The notes below the pieces were generated by a model. That model saw only the letters and a program-made list of their open reading frames with translations, searched no databases and had not been told where the DNA came from. Made by a program: the position numbers and the translations under genes. A DNA stretch of 64,000 nucleotides from the NCBI RefSeq assembly GCF_001006785.1, contig NZ_CDHO01000001.1, positions 434,001 through 498,000 on the forward strand. Reading direction: 5' to 3'. This stretch comes from Hyphomicrobium_B sp001006785 (GTDB taxonomy: Bacteria; Pseudomonadota; Alphaproteobacteria; Rhizobiales; Hyphomicrobiaceae). Of this stretch, positions 26,816 to 36,065 are shown piece by piece. Position 1 is the first letter of the stretch. The number at the start of each line of letters is the position of its first letter.

Positions 26816-27076
26816 TCAGTACCAGTAGCACTTGCCGTGTCTGCAAACGTGATTGGTGCACTGGACGCGGCCGATGCCCTTCACGTGCTTGTGCCAGCCG
26901 TTCAGGCCGCGACGGCACTTGCGATGCCAGAAGTGGGCCTGCGTGACGTTCGACGACTGCACGCTGACGTCCTTGAGCAGGCTCAGCGGCGCGGGCGACG
27001 CCGCGTTGGCTGATGCGCTGGAAAATGCAATGGCAGCGGCGAGCGATGCTGCCGCGAGCAAAATATTCTTTTTCAT
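26816..27076 (-). CDS. Small exported Cys-rich protein, function unknown
   Basis: The 86-residue product has a clear signal peptide (MKKNILLAAASLAAAIAF, with ASANA as probable cleavage site). The mature part ends in an aromatic and basic tail with four Cys (HRKCRRGLNGWHKHVKG, then QCTNHVCRHGKCYWY), compatible with two disulfides in the periplasm. AGGAG stands at a good distance before the ATG at 27076. A dedicated bidirectional terminator follows. Related short proteins with a C-terminal CRHGKCYW-like tail occur as unnamed genes in Hyphomicrobiales, as far as I recall; no function is known to me. Confidence 0.75.
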   Translation of the reverse strand: MKKNILLAAASLAAAIAFSSASANAASPAPLSLLKDVSVQSSNVTQAHFWHRKCRRGLNGWHKHVKGIGRVQCTNHVCRHGKCYWY

Positions 27077-27235
27077 TGGTGGTACTCCTCTCTCCCAAAC
27101 GCCGGAGGTTTTCGGGTTATGCGCGGTGACGCTAGCTGCGAGCCGCCGGGCCGCCAACAGATCAATTGCCGGGGCGCGAGAACAGTCTGCCGCTGTTGCA
27201 ACTTAGCGTCTGGGCTCAGGCTCAAGCCTCGGGCC

Positions 27236-28081
27236 TCAGGCGCGCGCGAAGGCCGGTACGTTCGGCCAGAAGACGCGGGCTTTCTCGCTGACTTCGACGG
27301 GATCGCCGGTGGTCAGGAGCGTGAGACTTCCGGATTCGTCGCCATTCAAATAATGCGACCGCCGCGCGAGATAATCTTCGAAGCTGTCGGACACGACTTC
27401 GGGCTGCGAGAGGATGCGCGTGAACGGCGGCAAATGCTTGCGAAACAGATGCTCGACGAGCGGGAAGTGTGTGCAGCCGAGGATCGCACGATGCGGAGGC
27501 ACGCCGTCCGTCTGATCTAAAAGCCCGGTGATGCCCGCGCGGACGAGTTCCTCGAGATGCGCCTCGGGCTGCTTTTCCTCGATCGCGCCCGCGAGCTCGG
27601 AGCAGATCTGCTGGACGACGGTGACCTTCGGACAGCGCTTGCCGATTTCCTCCGGATAGACGCCCGCCGTCACCGTGCGCGTCGTTCCGAACACGCCGAT
27701 GGTATCGGTGTTGTATTTCTGCGGATATTGCGGCGACGTCACCGCCCAGGGCGTTTGCGTGGCGGCCTCGACGGTTGGTGCGACGATGCCGAGGACGTTA
27801 TGCGTGCCGGCCCAGGGGCTGCGCGGCAGCCATTCCTGCTGCAGACGTCTCAGCGCAACGGCGGTTGCCGTGTTGCATCCCAGAAGCACGAGCTTGGCCC
27901 CGCGTGCGAACAGATCCTCGACGCAATCGCGCGTGTAGCCGACGATCGCGTCCGATGGCCTGTTGCCGTAAGGAACGTGCGCGTGATCGGCCAGATACAC
28001 GAAATCGGCGGCTTTGAACCGCTGAGTGAGGACGCGCAGAACGGTGAGGCCGCCAAGACCTGAATCAAAGACGCCGATCAT
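27236..28081 (-). CDS. murI: Glutamate racemase
   Basis: MurI makes D-glutamate for peptidoglycan. The 281-residue protein shows VFDSGLGGLTVL at the N-terminus and both catalytic Cys in their motifs: LGCNTATAVAL near residue 70 and LGCTHFPLVEHL near residue 205. Length and motifs are normal. It lies on the - strand downstream of fabI with 46 bases between them, so it may be the last gene of the fabA-fabB-fabI transcript. Confidence 0.95.
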   Translation of the reverse strand: MIGVFDSGLGGLTVLRVLTQRFKAADFVYLADHAHVPYGNRPSDAIVGYTRDCVEDLFARGAKLVLLGCNTATAVALRRLQQEWLPRSPWAGTHNVLGIVAPTVEAATQTPWAVTSPQYPQKYNTDTIGVFGTTRTVTAGVYPEEIGKRCPKVTVVQQICSELAGAIEEKQPEAHLEELVRAGITGLLDQTDGVPPHRAILGCTHFPLVEHLFRKHLPPFTRILSQPEVVSDSFEDYLARRSHYLNGDESGSLTLLTTGDPVEVSEKARVFWPNVPAFARA

Positions 28082-28127
28082 GGCCCGAGTGTTTGCGATG
28101 CCGGACGGTGAACGTCAACGGCTTCGA

Positions 28128-28997
28128 TTACTCAGCCGCAGCGGAAGGCGAGGCGCTCGGTCCTTTGGCTTCGCTGTCGTGCTCTTTGAGGCTCTGCAGC
28201 GACGGCATCGACACGGTGTTATAGCCGCAGTCGACGAAGTGGACTTCGCCCGTCACCGCGCCGGACAGCGGCGAGAGCAGGTACAGCGCCGAGCCCGCGA
28301 CTTCGTCGAGCGTCGGGGTGCGCTGCAAGGGTGAGTTGTCGCGCTGGAAATTGAAGATGACGCGTGCGTCGGAAACACCGGCGCCGGACAGCGTGCGCAT
28401 CGGGCCGGCCGACAGCGCGTTGACGCGGATGCCCTGCGGTCCGAGATCGGCCGCAAGATAACGCACGGAGGCTTCGAGCGCGGCTTTGGCGACGCCCATG
28501 ACGTTGTAGGACGGGACCCAACGGGTCGCGCCGCCGTAGGAAAGCGTGATCAGCGAACCGCCGTTATGCATCAGCGCCGAGGCGCGCTTTGCGATCTCGG
28601 TGAACGAGAAGCACGAGATGACCATCGAGTTGATGAAGTTCTCGCGGGTCGTGTCGGCGTAGCGGCCCGAGAGTTCCTTGGGATCGGAGAACGCGAGAGC
28701 GTGGACGACGAAGTCGATGCCGCCCCATTCTTCCTTGATGCGATCGAAAACGCGGTCGACGCTGTTGAGATCGAGAACGTTGCATTCCTCGATGATCTTT
28801 GCACCGAGCGACTGCGCGAGCGGCGCGGCGCGGCGACCGAAGGCACCGCCCTGATAGGTGAAGGCGAGTTCCGCGCCTTGGCCCGCGAGCACGCGAGCAA
28901 TGCCCCACGCGATCGAGCGATCGTTGGCGACGCCCATGACGAGGCCGCGTTTGCCCGCCATGATCGGACCCGGCTTGGCAATATCGATGTCGGTCAT
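28128..28997 (-). CDS. fabI: Enoyl-[acyl-carrier-protein] reductase (NADH), FabI
   Basis: FabI completes each elongation cycle of type II fatty acid synthesis. The 289-residue protein has the SDR-type nucleotide motif GLVMGVANDRSIAWGIA, the catalytic Tyr-x6-Lys as YNVMGVAK, and the family block DLGPQGIRVNALSAGPMRT. A C-terminal extension of about 20 residues (KEHDSEAKGPSASPSAAAE) goes beyond the core. The ATG at 28997 gives MTDIDIAKPGPIMAGKRGL. It follows fabB on the same strand, an order typical of alphaproteobacteria. Confidence 0.95.
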   Translation of the reverse strand: MTDIDIAKPGPIMAGKRGLVMGVANDRSIAWGIARVLAGQGAELAFTYQGGAFGRRAAPLAQSLGAKIIEECNVLDLNSVDRVFDRIKEEWGGIDFVVHALAFSDPKELSGRYADTTRENFINSMVISCFSFTEIAKRASALMHNGGSLITLSYGGATRWVPSYNVMGVAKAALEASVRYLAADLGPQGIRVNALSAGPMRTLSGAGVSDARVIFNFQRDNSPLQRTPTLDEVAGSALYLLSPLSGAVTGEVHFVDCGYNTVSMPSLQSLKEHDSEAKGPSASPSAAAE

Positions 28998-29130
28998 TGA
29001 ATGCCTCGTTCTGTCACCAAATGTGCGCCCGCGGACGTCGAACCAACCGCTGCCGCGCTTATAAACTCTCATTATCTCTCGCCAGCCTGCCGGACGACGC
29101 AAACTGGCAAGGCGCAGGATCGCGCGTTAC

Positions 29131-30363
29131 TCAGGCATCGTGGCGGCCGAAAATCAGAGTGGCATTGGTGCCGCCGAAACCGAAGCTGTTCGACATCACA
29201 CAGTTAAGTTCGGCGTTGTCGATGCGACTCAACGCGATCGGAACGTCGGCGAATGCCGGGTCCAGCTCTTCGATGTTCGCGCTTTCGCAGATGAAGCCGT
29301 TGTTCATCATAAGGAGCGAGAAAATCGCCTCCTGGACGCCGATCGCGCCGAGGGAATGACCGGTGAGCGATTTGGTCGCAGAGATCGGCGGAATGGCGTT
29401 TCCGAAGACGGCGCGGATGGCGTCAATTTCCTTGGCATCGCCGACCGGCGTGCTGGTGCCGTGCGGGTTGATGTAGTCGATCTTGGAGACGGCTTTGCCG
29501 TCGAAGCCTTTGAGCGCGAGGCGCATACAACGCTCGGCGCCCTCGCCGGACGGGGCCACCATGTCGTGGCCGTCTGACGTTGCGCCGTAGCCTTTGACCT
29601 CGCCGTAGATCTTGGCGCCCCGGGCTTTCGCGTGCTCCAACTCTTCGAGAACGACGACGCCTGCGCCGCCGGCGATCACGAAGCCGTCGCGGTCCTTATC
29701 GTAAGCGCGGCTCGCCTTTTCGGGCGTCGCGTTGAAGTGGGACGACATCGCGCCCATCGCGTCGAACAGGTTCGACAGCGTCCAGTCGAGTTCTTCACAG
29801 CCGCCGGCGAACATGACGTCCTGCTTGCCCCACTGGATCAACTCGGTCGCGTTCCCGATGCAGTGCGTGCTCGTCGCGCAGGCCGATGCGATCGAATAGT
29901 TCACGCCCTTGATCTGGAAGGCGGTCGCGAGTGCCGCTGAAGGACCGGAGCACATGGCTTTCGGAACTTCGAACGGACCGATCTTTTTCGGGCCGCCCGT
30001 TTCGAGCGTTGTTTCGGCGGCCTCGACAATCGCGCGAGTCGACGGACCGCCGGAGCCGACGATGATGCCGGTGCGTTCGTTGACGACATCGGATGGTTCG
30101 AGACCTGAATCGCGGATCGCCTGATCCATTGCGATCCAGTTCCAGCCGACGCCGGGGTTCATGAAGCGGCGCGGCTTGCGCGGCACAACGCTTTCCCATT
30201 CAAGATTGGGTGCGCCGTGAACCTGACATTTGAAGCCGAGATCAGCGTATTTCTCAGCGCGCGAAATGCCTGACTTCGCCTCTCTCAGGGAAGCAAGCAC
30301 TTCCTGAGTATTGTTTCCGATCGAGGAAACAATGCCCATTCCAGTGATAACAACGCGCCGCAT
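29131..30363 (-). CDS. fabB: Beta-ketoacyl-ACP synthase I, FabB
   Basis: FabB extends unsaturated acyl chains after FabA. The 410-residue condensing enzyme begins MRRVVITGMGIVSSIGNNT. The active Cys lies in SIASACATSTHCIGNA near residue 160 and the two catalytic His in INPHGTSTPVGD and KSLTGHSLGAIG. The ATG at 30363 follows AGGAG 11 bases upstream; a TTG three codons earlier is possible. It sits between fabA and fabI, all on -, consistent with an unsaturated fatty acid operon. Confidence 0.94.
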   Translation of the reverse strand: MRRVVITGMGIVSSIGNNTQEVLASLREAKSGISRAEKYADLGFKCQVHGAPNLEWESVVPRKPRRFMNPGVGWNWIAMDQAIRDSGLEPSDVVNERTGIIVGSGGPSTRAIVEAAETTLETGGPKKIGPFEVPKAMCSGPSAALATAFQIKGVNYSIASACATSTHCIGNATELIQWGKQDVMFAGGCEELDWTLSNLFDAMGAMSSHFNATPEKASRAYDKDRDGFVIAGGAGVVVLEELEHAKARGAKIYGEVKGYGATSDGHDMVAPSGEGAERCMRLALKGFDGKAVSKIDYINPHGTSTPVGDAKEIDAIRAVFGNAIPPISATKSLTGHSLGAIGVQEAIFSLLMMNNGFICESANIEELDPAFADVPIALSRIDNAELNCVMSNSFGFGGTNATLIFGRHDA

Positions 30364-30426
30364 GCGCTCCAAATCTCCTGCGGTTTTTGCAAAGCCCGCG
30401 AGGCTAATCGGGGCAGTGCGAAACGC

Positions 30427-30951
30427 TTAAGTGCCTTCGCTCGATTTGAGTAGGACCCTCAGATCCTTGGCTGTGTATATCACTTCGCCGTCGGCTTTAA
30501 GGACACCGTCGGCTTCCGCGAGCTTCAATTTACGGGCGATCACCCGCTTGATGTCGATGACATATTCGAGAAGCTTGACGTCCGGCGTCACTTCGCGCGT
30601 GAATTTGACTTCGCCGACGCCCGAGGCGCGGCCCTGGCCGCTGAGGCCGAGCCAGCCGAGAAAGAAGCCCGTAAGCTGCCAGAGGGCGTCGAGGCCGAGA
30701 CAGCCAGGCATCACCGGATCGCCTTTGAAATGGCAGGCGAACAGCCAATCCAGGCGCTCGTTTCCTGCGACCTTAAGCTCGGCGACAATCTGACCTTTGC
30801 CATGCGCACCGCCAGTCTCGGAGATTGCTGCAATGCGGTCGACCATCAGCATCGGCGGCAGCGGCAGCTGAGCGTTTCCGGGACCGAAAAGCTCACCGCG
30901 TCCGCACGCCAACAGGTCTTCAAATTCGTAGCTCGAACGGCGCTCGGCCAT
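30427..30951 (-). CDS. fabA: 3-hydroxydecanoyl-ACP dehydratase/isomerase, FabA
   Basis: FabA dehydrates and isomerises the C10 intermediate, starting anaerobic-type unsaturated fatty acid synthesis. The 174-residue protein has the hot-dog-fold catalytic segment CHFKGDPVMPGCLGLDALWQ holding the active His and Asp. It begins MAERRSSYEFEDLLACGRG, the usual FabA start. It is transcribed divergently from irr, leaving a 264-base shared control region, and is followed by fabB 63 bases later. Confidence 0.96.
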   Translation of the reverse strand: MAERRSSYEFEDLLACGRGELFGPGNAQLPLPPMLMVDRIAAISETGGAHGKGQIVAELKVAGNERLDWLFACHFKGDPVMPGCLGLDALWQLTGFFLGWLGLSGQGRASGVGEVKFTREVTPDVKLLEYVIDIKRVIARKLKLAEADGVLKADGEVIYTAKDLRVLLKSSEGT

Positions 30952-31045
30952 GCAATCCCCTCGTCTCGTCCCCTGCCAGCTGAGATTTATTCTAAACAGT
31001 CTCAGGCCGGTCGTGCGGGTGCGGCTCGTATCACAACCCCGTCAT

Positions 31046-31075
31046 AACGCCTAGCACACCCCGGTGTGGCGTTGT
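31046..31075. promoter_or_regulatory. Long palindrome between fabA and irr
   Basis: Arms AACGC and GCGTT enclose a second inverted repeat CACACC / GGTGTG, separated on the left by CTAG. The element lies in the divergent fabA-irr interval (30952-31215) and could be an operator. A half-site TTCTAAA at 30988-30994 nearby resembles one arm of an Irr element, hinting at autoregulation or iron control of fabA. Confidence 0.35.
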
Positions 31076-31215
31076 AACGACGAGTTTCCGCACCAAATAA
31101 CGTATTGTTGTCGCAAGTTGCGGGTTTTCTAACGTCATATTATACTTCACCGCAAAAGCGCGTCGCACCGCGATGGGTGCAACGTGGGAACTTCAGAGCG
31201 ATTGTTCAAACAGAA

Positions 31216-31662
31216 ATGTCCGAGAAATTACCGGCTGAGTCCGAGATCCGACCGACAGTCACGATACCGAGCATGCTTCGGCAGGCGGGGCTGCGTCCGA
31301 CGCGGCAGCGGTTGGCGCTCGGCCGCCTCCTGTTTGGCAGCGGCGACCGCCACGTAACGGCCGAGCAGCTGCACGCCGAGGTTTCGTCGCTGGGTGAACA
31401 CGTGTCGCTCGCGACGGTGTACAACACGCTGCACCAGTTCAAAAAAGCGGGCTTGGTCCGGGAACTCGCGATCGAGGGTTCGAAGGCCTACTTCGACACC
31501 AACACCTCGAACCACAATCATTTCCTGCTCGAGAGCAACGGCGAGCTGATGGACATTCCCGGAGACGCGATCCGCGTCGATGGTTTGCCGCAGCCGCCTG
31601 AAGGCATGAAGATCACGCACGTCGACGTGGTCGTTCGGCTCGCGAGGGAAGAAGGCCGCTAA
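31216..31662 (+). CDS. irr: Iron response regulator Irr
   Basis: Irr is the Fur-family regulator that acts under low iron in Hyphomicrobiales and is degraded or inactivated when haem is available. The 148-residue protein has PSMLRQAGLRPTRQRLALGR and the recognition region HVSLATVYNTLHQFKKAGLV. The His-rich haem/metal site is visible as TSNHNHFLLES. The N-terminal GCPWHD haem regulatory motif of Bradyrhizobium Irr is absent and the protein has no Cys at all, as in Rhizobium-type Irr. The ATG at 31216 is chosen; an in-frame start at 31105 lacks family support. Divergence from fabA is a conserved arrangement. Confidence 0.93.
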   Translation: MSEKLPAESEIRPTVTIPSMLRQAGLRPTRQRLALGRLLFGSGDRHVTAEQLHAEVSSLGEHVSLATVYNTLHQFKKAGLVRELAIEGSKAYFDTNTSNHNHFLLESNGELMDIPGDAIRVDGLPQPPEGMKITHVDVVVRLAREEGR

Positions 31663-31686
31663 GCGGCTAAAGGGCGGACCGGTCGA

Positions 31687-32244
31687 TCATTTGATCGTTT
31701 CGCCTTCGTATGCGCCCCAGAGTTTTTTCTGCTCGATGTAGCCGGTGTAGGCGTCGACCGTGACGCGGCACCAGCGTCCGTCGCACGTGCGCAGGTCAGC
31801 GATCACGCCCGCCTCAACGTTGACGACGATGTGCGAGCGTTCGCTGTCGCTGGCGTGGATCGGCACCAGTGGCGGCTTCGTGCTCGCCTTGCGCTCCCAC
31901 GGAAGCACTAGCGCCGTCCTGCGGCCCGACAGAAACGACTGAAGCACCCATCCCGTCGCGCCCTCGGAATCGCGGACCTTGCGCCAGCTCTCGAACTCCT
32001 GGACGATTTCCAGCGGCAGACCGGCGCGGCGATAGACCCAGCCGGTCGGATAATCCGTCCCAGGGCCGTTCCTTAGATTAACGCGATCCGATTTCAGGCT
32101 GACGAACCGGGGCACGGGAAGGCCGCTGCCGGACGGCCCGGAAGACTCGGCCGGCTGGGCGCGCAGAGCCGTCGGCGCGGCGGCCGCAGCGATTACCGCG
32201 GCACAGACAAGGGCTGGCGCGAATGTCCGTTTTTTACGGTCCAT
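31687..32244 (-). CDS. Exported bacterial SH3-domain protein
   Basis: The protein of about 185 residues has a signal peptide (RTFAPALVCAAVIAAAAAPTALRAQ) and two SH3-like repeats: SLKSDRVNLRNGPGTDYPTGW and VNVEAGVIADLRTCDGRWCRV with GYIEQKKLWGAY at the end. Such SH3 proteins bind the cell wall or act as scaffolds in the periplasm; the ligand is unknown. The ATG at 32244 (MDRKKRTF) is preferred, while an ATG at 32283 adds 13 residues. It converges with irr; a short palindrome CGATCATTTGATCG (31684-31697) spans its stop codon. Confidence 0.8.
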   Translation of the reverse strand: MDRKKRTFAPALVCAAVIAAAAAPTALRAQPAESSGPSGSGLPVPRFVSLKSDRVNLRNGPGTDYPTGWVYRRAGLPLEIVQEFESWRKVRDSEGATGWVLQSFLSGRRTALVLPWERKASTKPPLVPIHASDSERSHIVVNVEAGVIADLRTCDGRWCRVTVDAYTGYIEQKKLWGAYEGETIK

Positions 32245-32457
32245 GGACGCGTGTTTTGATCGAGATCGTAGTGATGCGGTCATCTGAAGCGTTTCACGTG
32301 CTTCTAATTGATGATGGGTTCAGGGATAAAATGCCGTCGCACTTAATGAATCAGCACTTTGTCTTCGCGAAGGCCATCTGATAGACACGGGGCCGCACTT
32401 TCTCAAGCGGGCGCGCCATTGGGCCCAATCGGTCGGCCTTTGTGCAACGGAAAGCGA

Positions 32458-33456
32458 ATGCCAACTCCCACAAAAAAACCTGTCGTCATCGTAACGCGCA
32501 AGCTTCCCGACGTGGTCGAGACGCGCATGTGCGAGTTGTTCGATACGAAGCTGAACGTCGAAGACAAGCCGATGACGCAAGCGCAGCTTGTCGAGGCGGT
32601 GAAAACGGCGGACGTTCTTGTGCCGACCGTGACGGATCGCATCGATCGCGCGGTGCTGACGCAAGCGGGGCCGCGACTGCGGCTGATCGCGAACTTCGGT
32701 ACGGGTGTCGACAACGTCGATCTCGATACGGCGCGCAATCGCAGCATTCTGGTCACGAACACGCCCGGCGTTCTGACCGAAGACACCGCCGACATGACGA
32801 TGGCGCTGATCCTCGCCGTTCCGCGTAGGCTTGCCGAAGGCGCGGCCTATATGCGCGATCCGGCAACGAAATGGTCGGGCTGGTCGCCGACGTGGATGCT
32901 CGGGCATCGCATCTACGGCAAGCGTCTCGGCATCATCGGCATGGGACGCATCGGTCGCGCGGTGGCGCGGCGGGCGCAGGCGTTCGGGCTGCAGATCCAC
33001 TATCACAATCGGCGCCGTCTGCCGGAAGACATCGAGTCGGAGTTCGAGGCGACGTTCTGGGAAAGCCTCGACCAGATGCTGACGCGTGTCGACATCGTGT
33101 CGATCAACTGTCCGCACACGCCTGCGACGTATCACCTGCTGTCGGCGCGGCGGCTGCGGCTGCTCAAGCCTTCGGCCTACGTCGTCAACACGGCGCGCGG
33201 TGAGGTGATCGACGAGAACGAGCTGGCGCGGCTTCTCGAAACCGGCGCGATCGCCGGCGCAGGCCTCGACGTGTTCGAGAACGAACCGGTCGTCAATCCG
33301 CGCCTGCTGGCCTCGGAACGTGTCGTGGCCTTGCCGCATATGAGCTCGGCGACGATCGAAGGCCGTATCGACATGGGCGAGAAGGTCATCATCAACATCA
33401 AGGCGTTCGCCGACGGTCATGCGCCGCCGGACCGCGTCCACGTCGCGATGCTCTGA
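32458..33456 (+). CDS. D-2-hydroxyacid dehydrogenase (glyoxylate/hydroxypyruvate reductase type)
   Basis: The 332-residue NAD(P)-dependent enzyme shows the Rossmann motif GIIGMGRIGRAVARRAQAFG, the catalytic Arg in NTARGEVIDENEL, the Glu in GLDVFENEP and the His in ALPHMSSAT. Sequence style is closest to GyaR-like glyoxylate reductases; in a methylotroph a role in the serine cycle would be possible, but no other serine-cycle genes are in view. The ATG at 32458 has GGAAAG before it and gives MPTPTKKPVVIVTRKLP. It is divergent from the SH3-protein gene and appears monocistronic. Confidence 0.9.
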   Translation: MPTPTKKPVVIVTRKLPDVVETRMCELFDTKLNVEDKPMTQAQLVEAVKTADVLVPTVTDRIDRAVLTQAGPRLRLIANFGTGVDNVDLDTARNRSILVTNTPGVLTEDTADMTMALILAVPRRLAEGAAYMRDPATKWSGWSPTWMLGHRIYGKRLGIIGMGRIGRAVARRAQAFGLQIHYHNRRRLPEDIESEFEATFWESLDQMLTRVDIVSINCPHTPATYHLLSARRLRLLKPSAYVVNTARGEVIDENELARLLETGAIAGAGLDVFENEPVVNPRLLASERVVALPHMSSATIEGRIDMGEKVIINIKAFADGHAPPDRVHVAML

Positions 33457-33495
33457 CGGGCGAACTGCTTCGAAATTGAGCGATGGCTGGCGCCG

Positions 33496-34332
33496 CTATT
33501 CGGCGGCGCAGGCGCTGCCGTCCGCCGATCCGTGGATCGAGAGATCGGTGATCGTCGGCGTCTGCCCGGATAGCGGATTGTCTGGATCCCACGAGATCGA
33601 CACGACCTCGAAGCGGCTCGCGAGCACGTCGCAGATCAGGAGCCGGCCTGCGAGGCTTTCGCCGATACCGATGATCTCTTTGACGATCTCGGCTGCCTGC
33701 AGCGTGCCGATCACGCCTGCGACGGGCCCGAGCACGCCGGCTTCGGCGCAATTGGCGACCAAACCAGCAGGCGGGGCTTCCGGAAACAGGCAGCGCAGTG
33801 TCGGGTAGGGCGTGCCGTCAGCGGTTTTTTCGTATGGCTTGAAGAGGGAGACGTAGCCGTCGAAGGCACCGAGCGTCGCATAGGCGAGCGGGCGTTTCGC
33901 CAGGTAGCAGGCATCCGACACCAGGTAGCGGGTCGCGAAATTATCGGAGCCGTCGGCAACGATGTCGTAGCGCGCGATGATCTCGAGTGCGTTGCGCGCG
34001 TTCAGGCGTTCGGCGTGAACTTCGACATTCACCAGAGGATTGAGCCGGCGAATGGTTTCGCGGGCGCTCTCGACCTTGAGGCGTCCCGTGTCGTCCGTAT
34101 CGTGAGCAATCTGTCGTTGGAGATTATCGAGCGAAACGCGATCGTCGTCGACGATGCCGATCGTTCCGACGCCTGCCGCCGCGAGATACATGAGAACGGG
34201 TGAGCCGAGCCCTCCCGCTCCGACGACGAGAACGCGCGCCGCCTTGAGTTTCTGTTGGCCGGGCGCGCCGACGTCGCGCAGCACGAGGTGGCGCTTGTAG
34301 CGTTGCACCTCCTCGGCCGTCAGCGTCGTCAT
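33496..34332 (-). CDS. HesA/MoeB/ThiF-family adenylyltransferase
   Basis: The 278-residue E1-like enzyme adenylates the C-terminal Gly of a sulfur-carrier protein (MoaD or ThiS type). The ATP loop VLVVGAGGLGSPVLMYLAAAG and the conserved Arg/Asp region NLQRQIAHDTDDTG and DGSDNFATRYL are intact. The tetracysteine zinc site of E. coli MoeB is largely lost: only RCLFPE keeps one Cys and the second pair is replaced (DPDNPLSGQTPT). It has no C-terminal rhodanese domain. The partner is unknown; neighbouring cysK on the same strand suggests, but does not prove, a sulfur-transfer setting. Confidence 0.88.
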   Translation of the reverse strand: MTTLTAEEVQRYKRHLVLRDVGAPGQQKLKAARVLVVGAGGLGSPVLMYLAAAGVGTIGIVDDDRVSLDNLQRQIAHDTDDTGRLKVESARETIRRLNPLVNVEVHAERLNARNALEIIARYDIVADGSDNFATRYLVSDACYLAKRPLAYATLGAFDGYVSLFKPYEKTADGTPYPTLRCLFPEAPPAGLVANCAEAGVLGPVAGVIGTLQAAEIVKEIIGIGESLAGRLLICDVLASRFEVVSISWDPDNPLSGQTPTITDLSIHGSADGSACAAE

Positions 34333-34352
34333 TCGTCGTGCCTTCTTGGATA

Positions 34353-35354
<1,002 letters not shown>

Positions 35355-35486
35355 GTGGTTCTCTTGGTCAGCGTTGGGTGCGGAAGCGCGATGTCGAATG
35401 CCGCGCTTTTCTCGCAGTTTCAGAGATTATCCTCAAGTCCTTCGCGACGCTAATAAGCATTTAATAAGCATAGCTTTTTTTCGTAT

Positions 35487-36065
35487 TTAGCGGCTTCGTA
35501 CGCTCTTTTTCAATTGGGATTTTGATTTCTGGTTGTTTCTCGTTTTTGCAACCGGTTTTTGTTTTTTCTTCTGTGCAGAGGATGCACTTGTTGCCGAGCC
35601 CGTCGAGCCGAAACCGCCGACACCGCGCTTCGTTCCGGAAAGGACCGCGACTTCAACAAGCGCGGCACGGATAATCGGCGCAACGATCATCTGCGCGATC
35701 CGCTCGCCACGATTGATCGTGAACGGCTTTTTGCCGTGGTTGATCAAGATGACCGAGACTTCGCCCCGATAGTCGGAATCGATCGTGCCGGGGCTGTTCA
35801 GAACCGTTACGCCGAACTTCGCTGCGAGTCCGGAACGCGGCCGGACCTGCGCTTCGGTTCCTGGCGGCAGCTCGACAATCAATCCGGTTGGGATCAGCGC
35901 GCTGTCACCGGGAGAAAGCGTGACCGGATTCCCGGCGGGAACGGCGGCGACGAGATCGAAACCCGCGGCTTCCGCCGTTTGATAGGCGGGCAACGGAAGA
36001 TCCGTGGCGTGATCGAGCCGCCGGACGTTGACCTTTATGTTGTTTTGCTCGGGACGCCGGATCAT
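35487..36065 (-). CDS. dut: Deoxyuridine triphosphatase with basic C-terminal tail
   Basis: Dut hydrolyses dUTP to dUMP. The five trimeric dUTPase motifs are visible, including AGFDLVA, RPRSGLAAKFGV, NSPGTIDSDYRGEV, GERIAQMIV and the C-terminal RGVGGFGSTG. The core normally ends here, yet the frame runs on for 35 more residues rich in Lys, Gln and Ser (SAQKKKQKPVAKTRNNQKSK and so on). The downstream DNA is unusually AT-rich. The ATG at 36065 overlaps the coaBC stop (ATGA), giving 192 residues; the longer open frame upstream is coaBC in another phase. Confidence 0.92.
   Translation of the reverse strand: MIRRPEQNNIKVNVRRLDHATDLPLPAYQTAEAAGFDLVAAVPAGNPVTLSPGDSALIPTGLIVELPPGTEAQVRPRSGLAAKFGVTVLNSPGTIDSDYRGEVSVILINHGKKPFTINRGERIAQMIVAPIIRAALVEVAVLSGTKRGVGGFGSTGSATSASSAQKKKQKPVAKTRNNQKSKSQLKKSVRSR

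Noticed and set aside
31684..31697. CGATCATTTGATCG palindrome as terminator
   Set aside because: The loop would be only TT and the T tract is too short; it also overlaps the stop codon of the SH3-protein gene.
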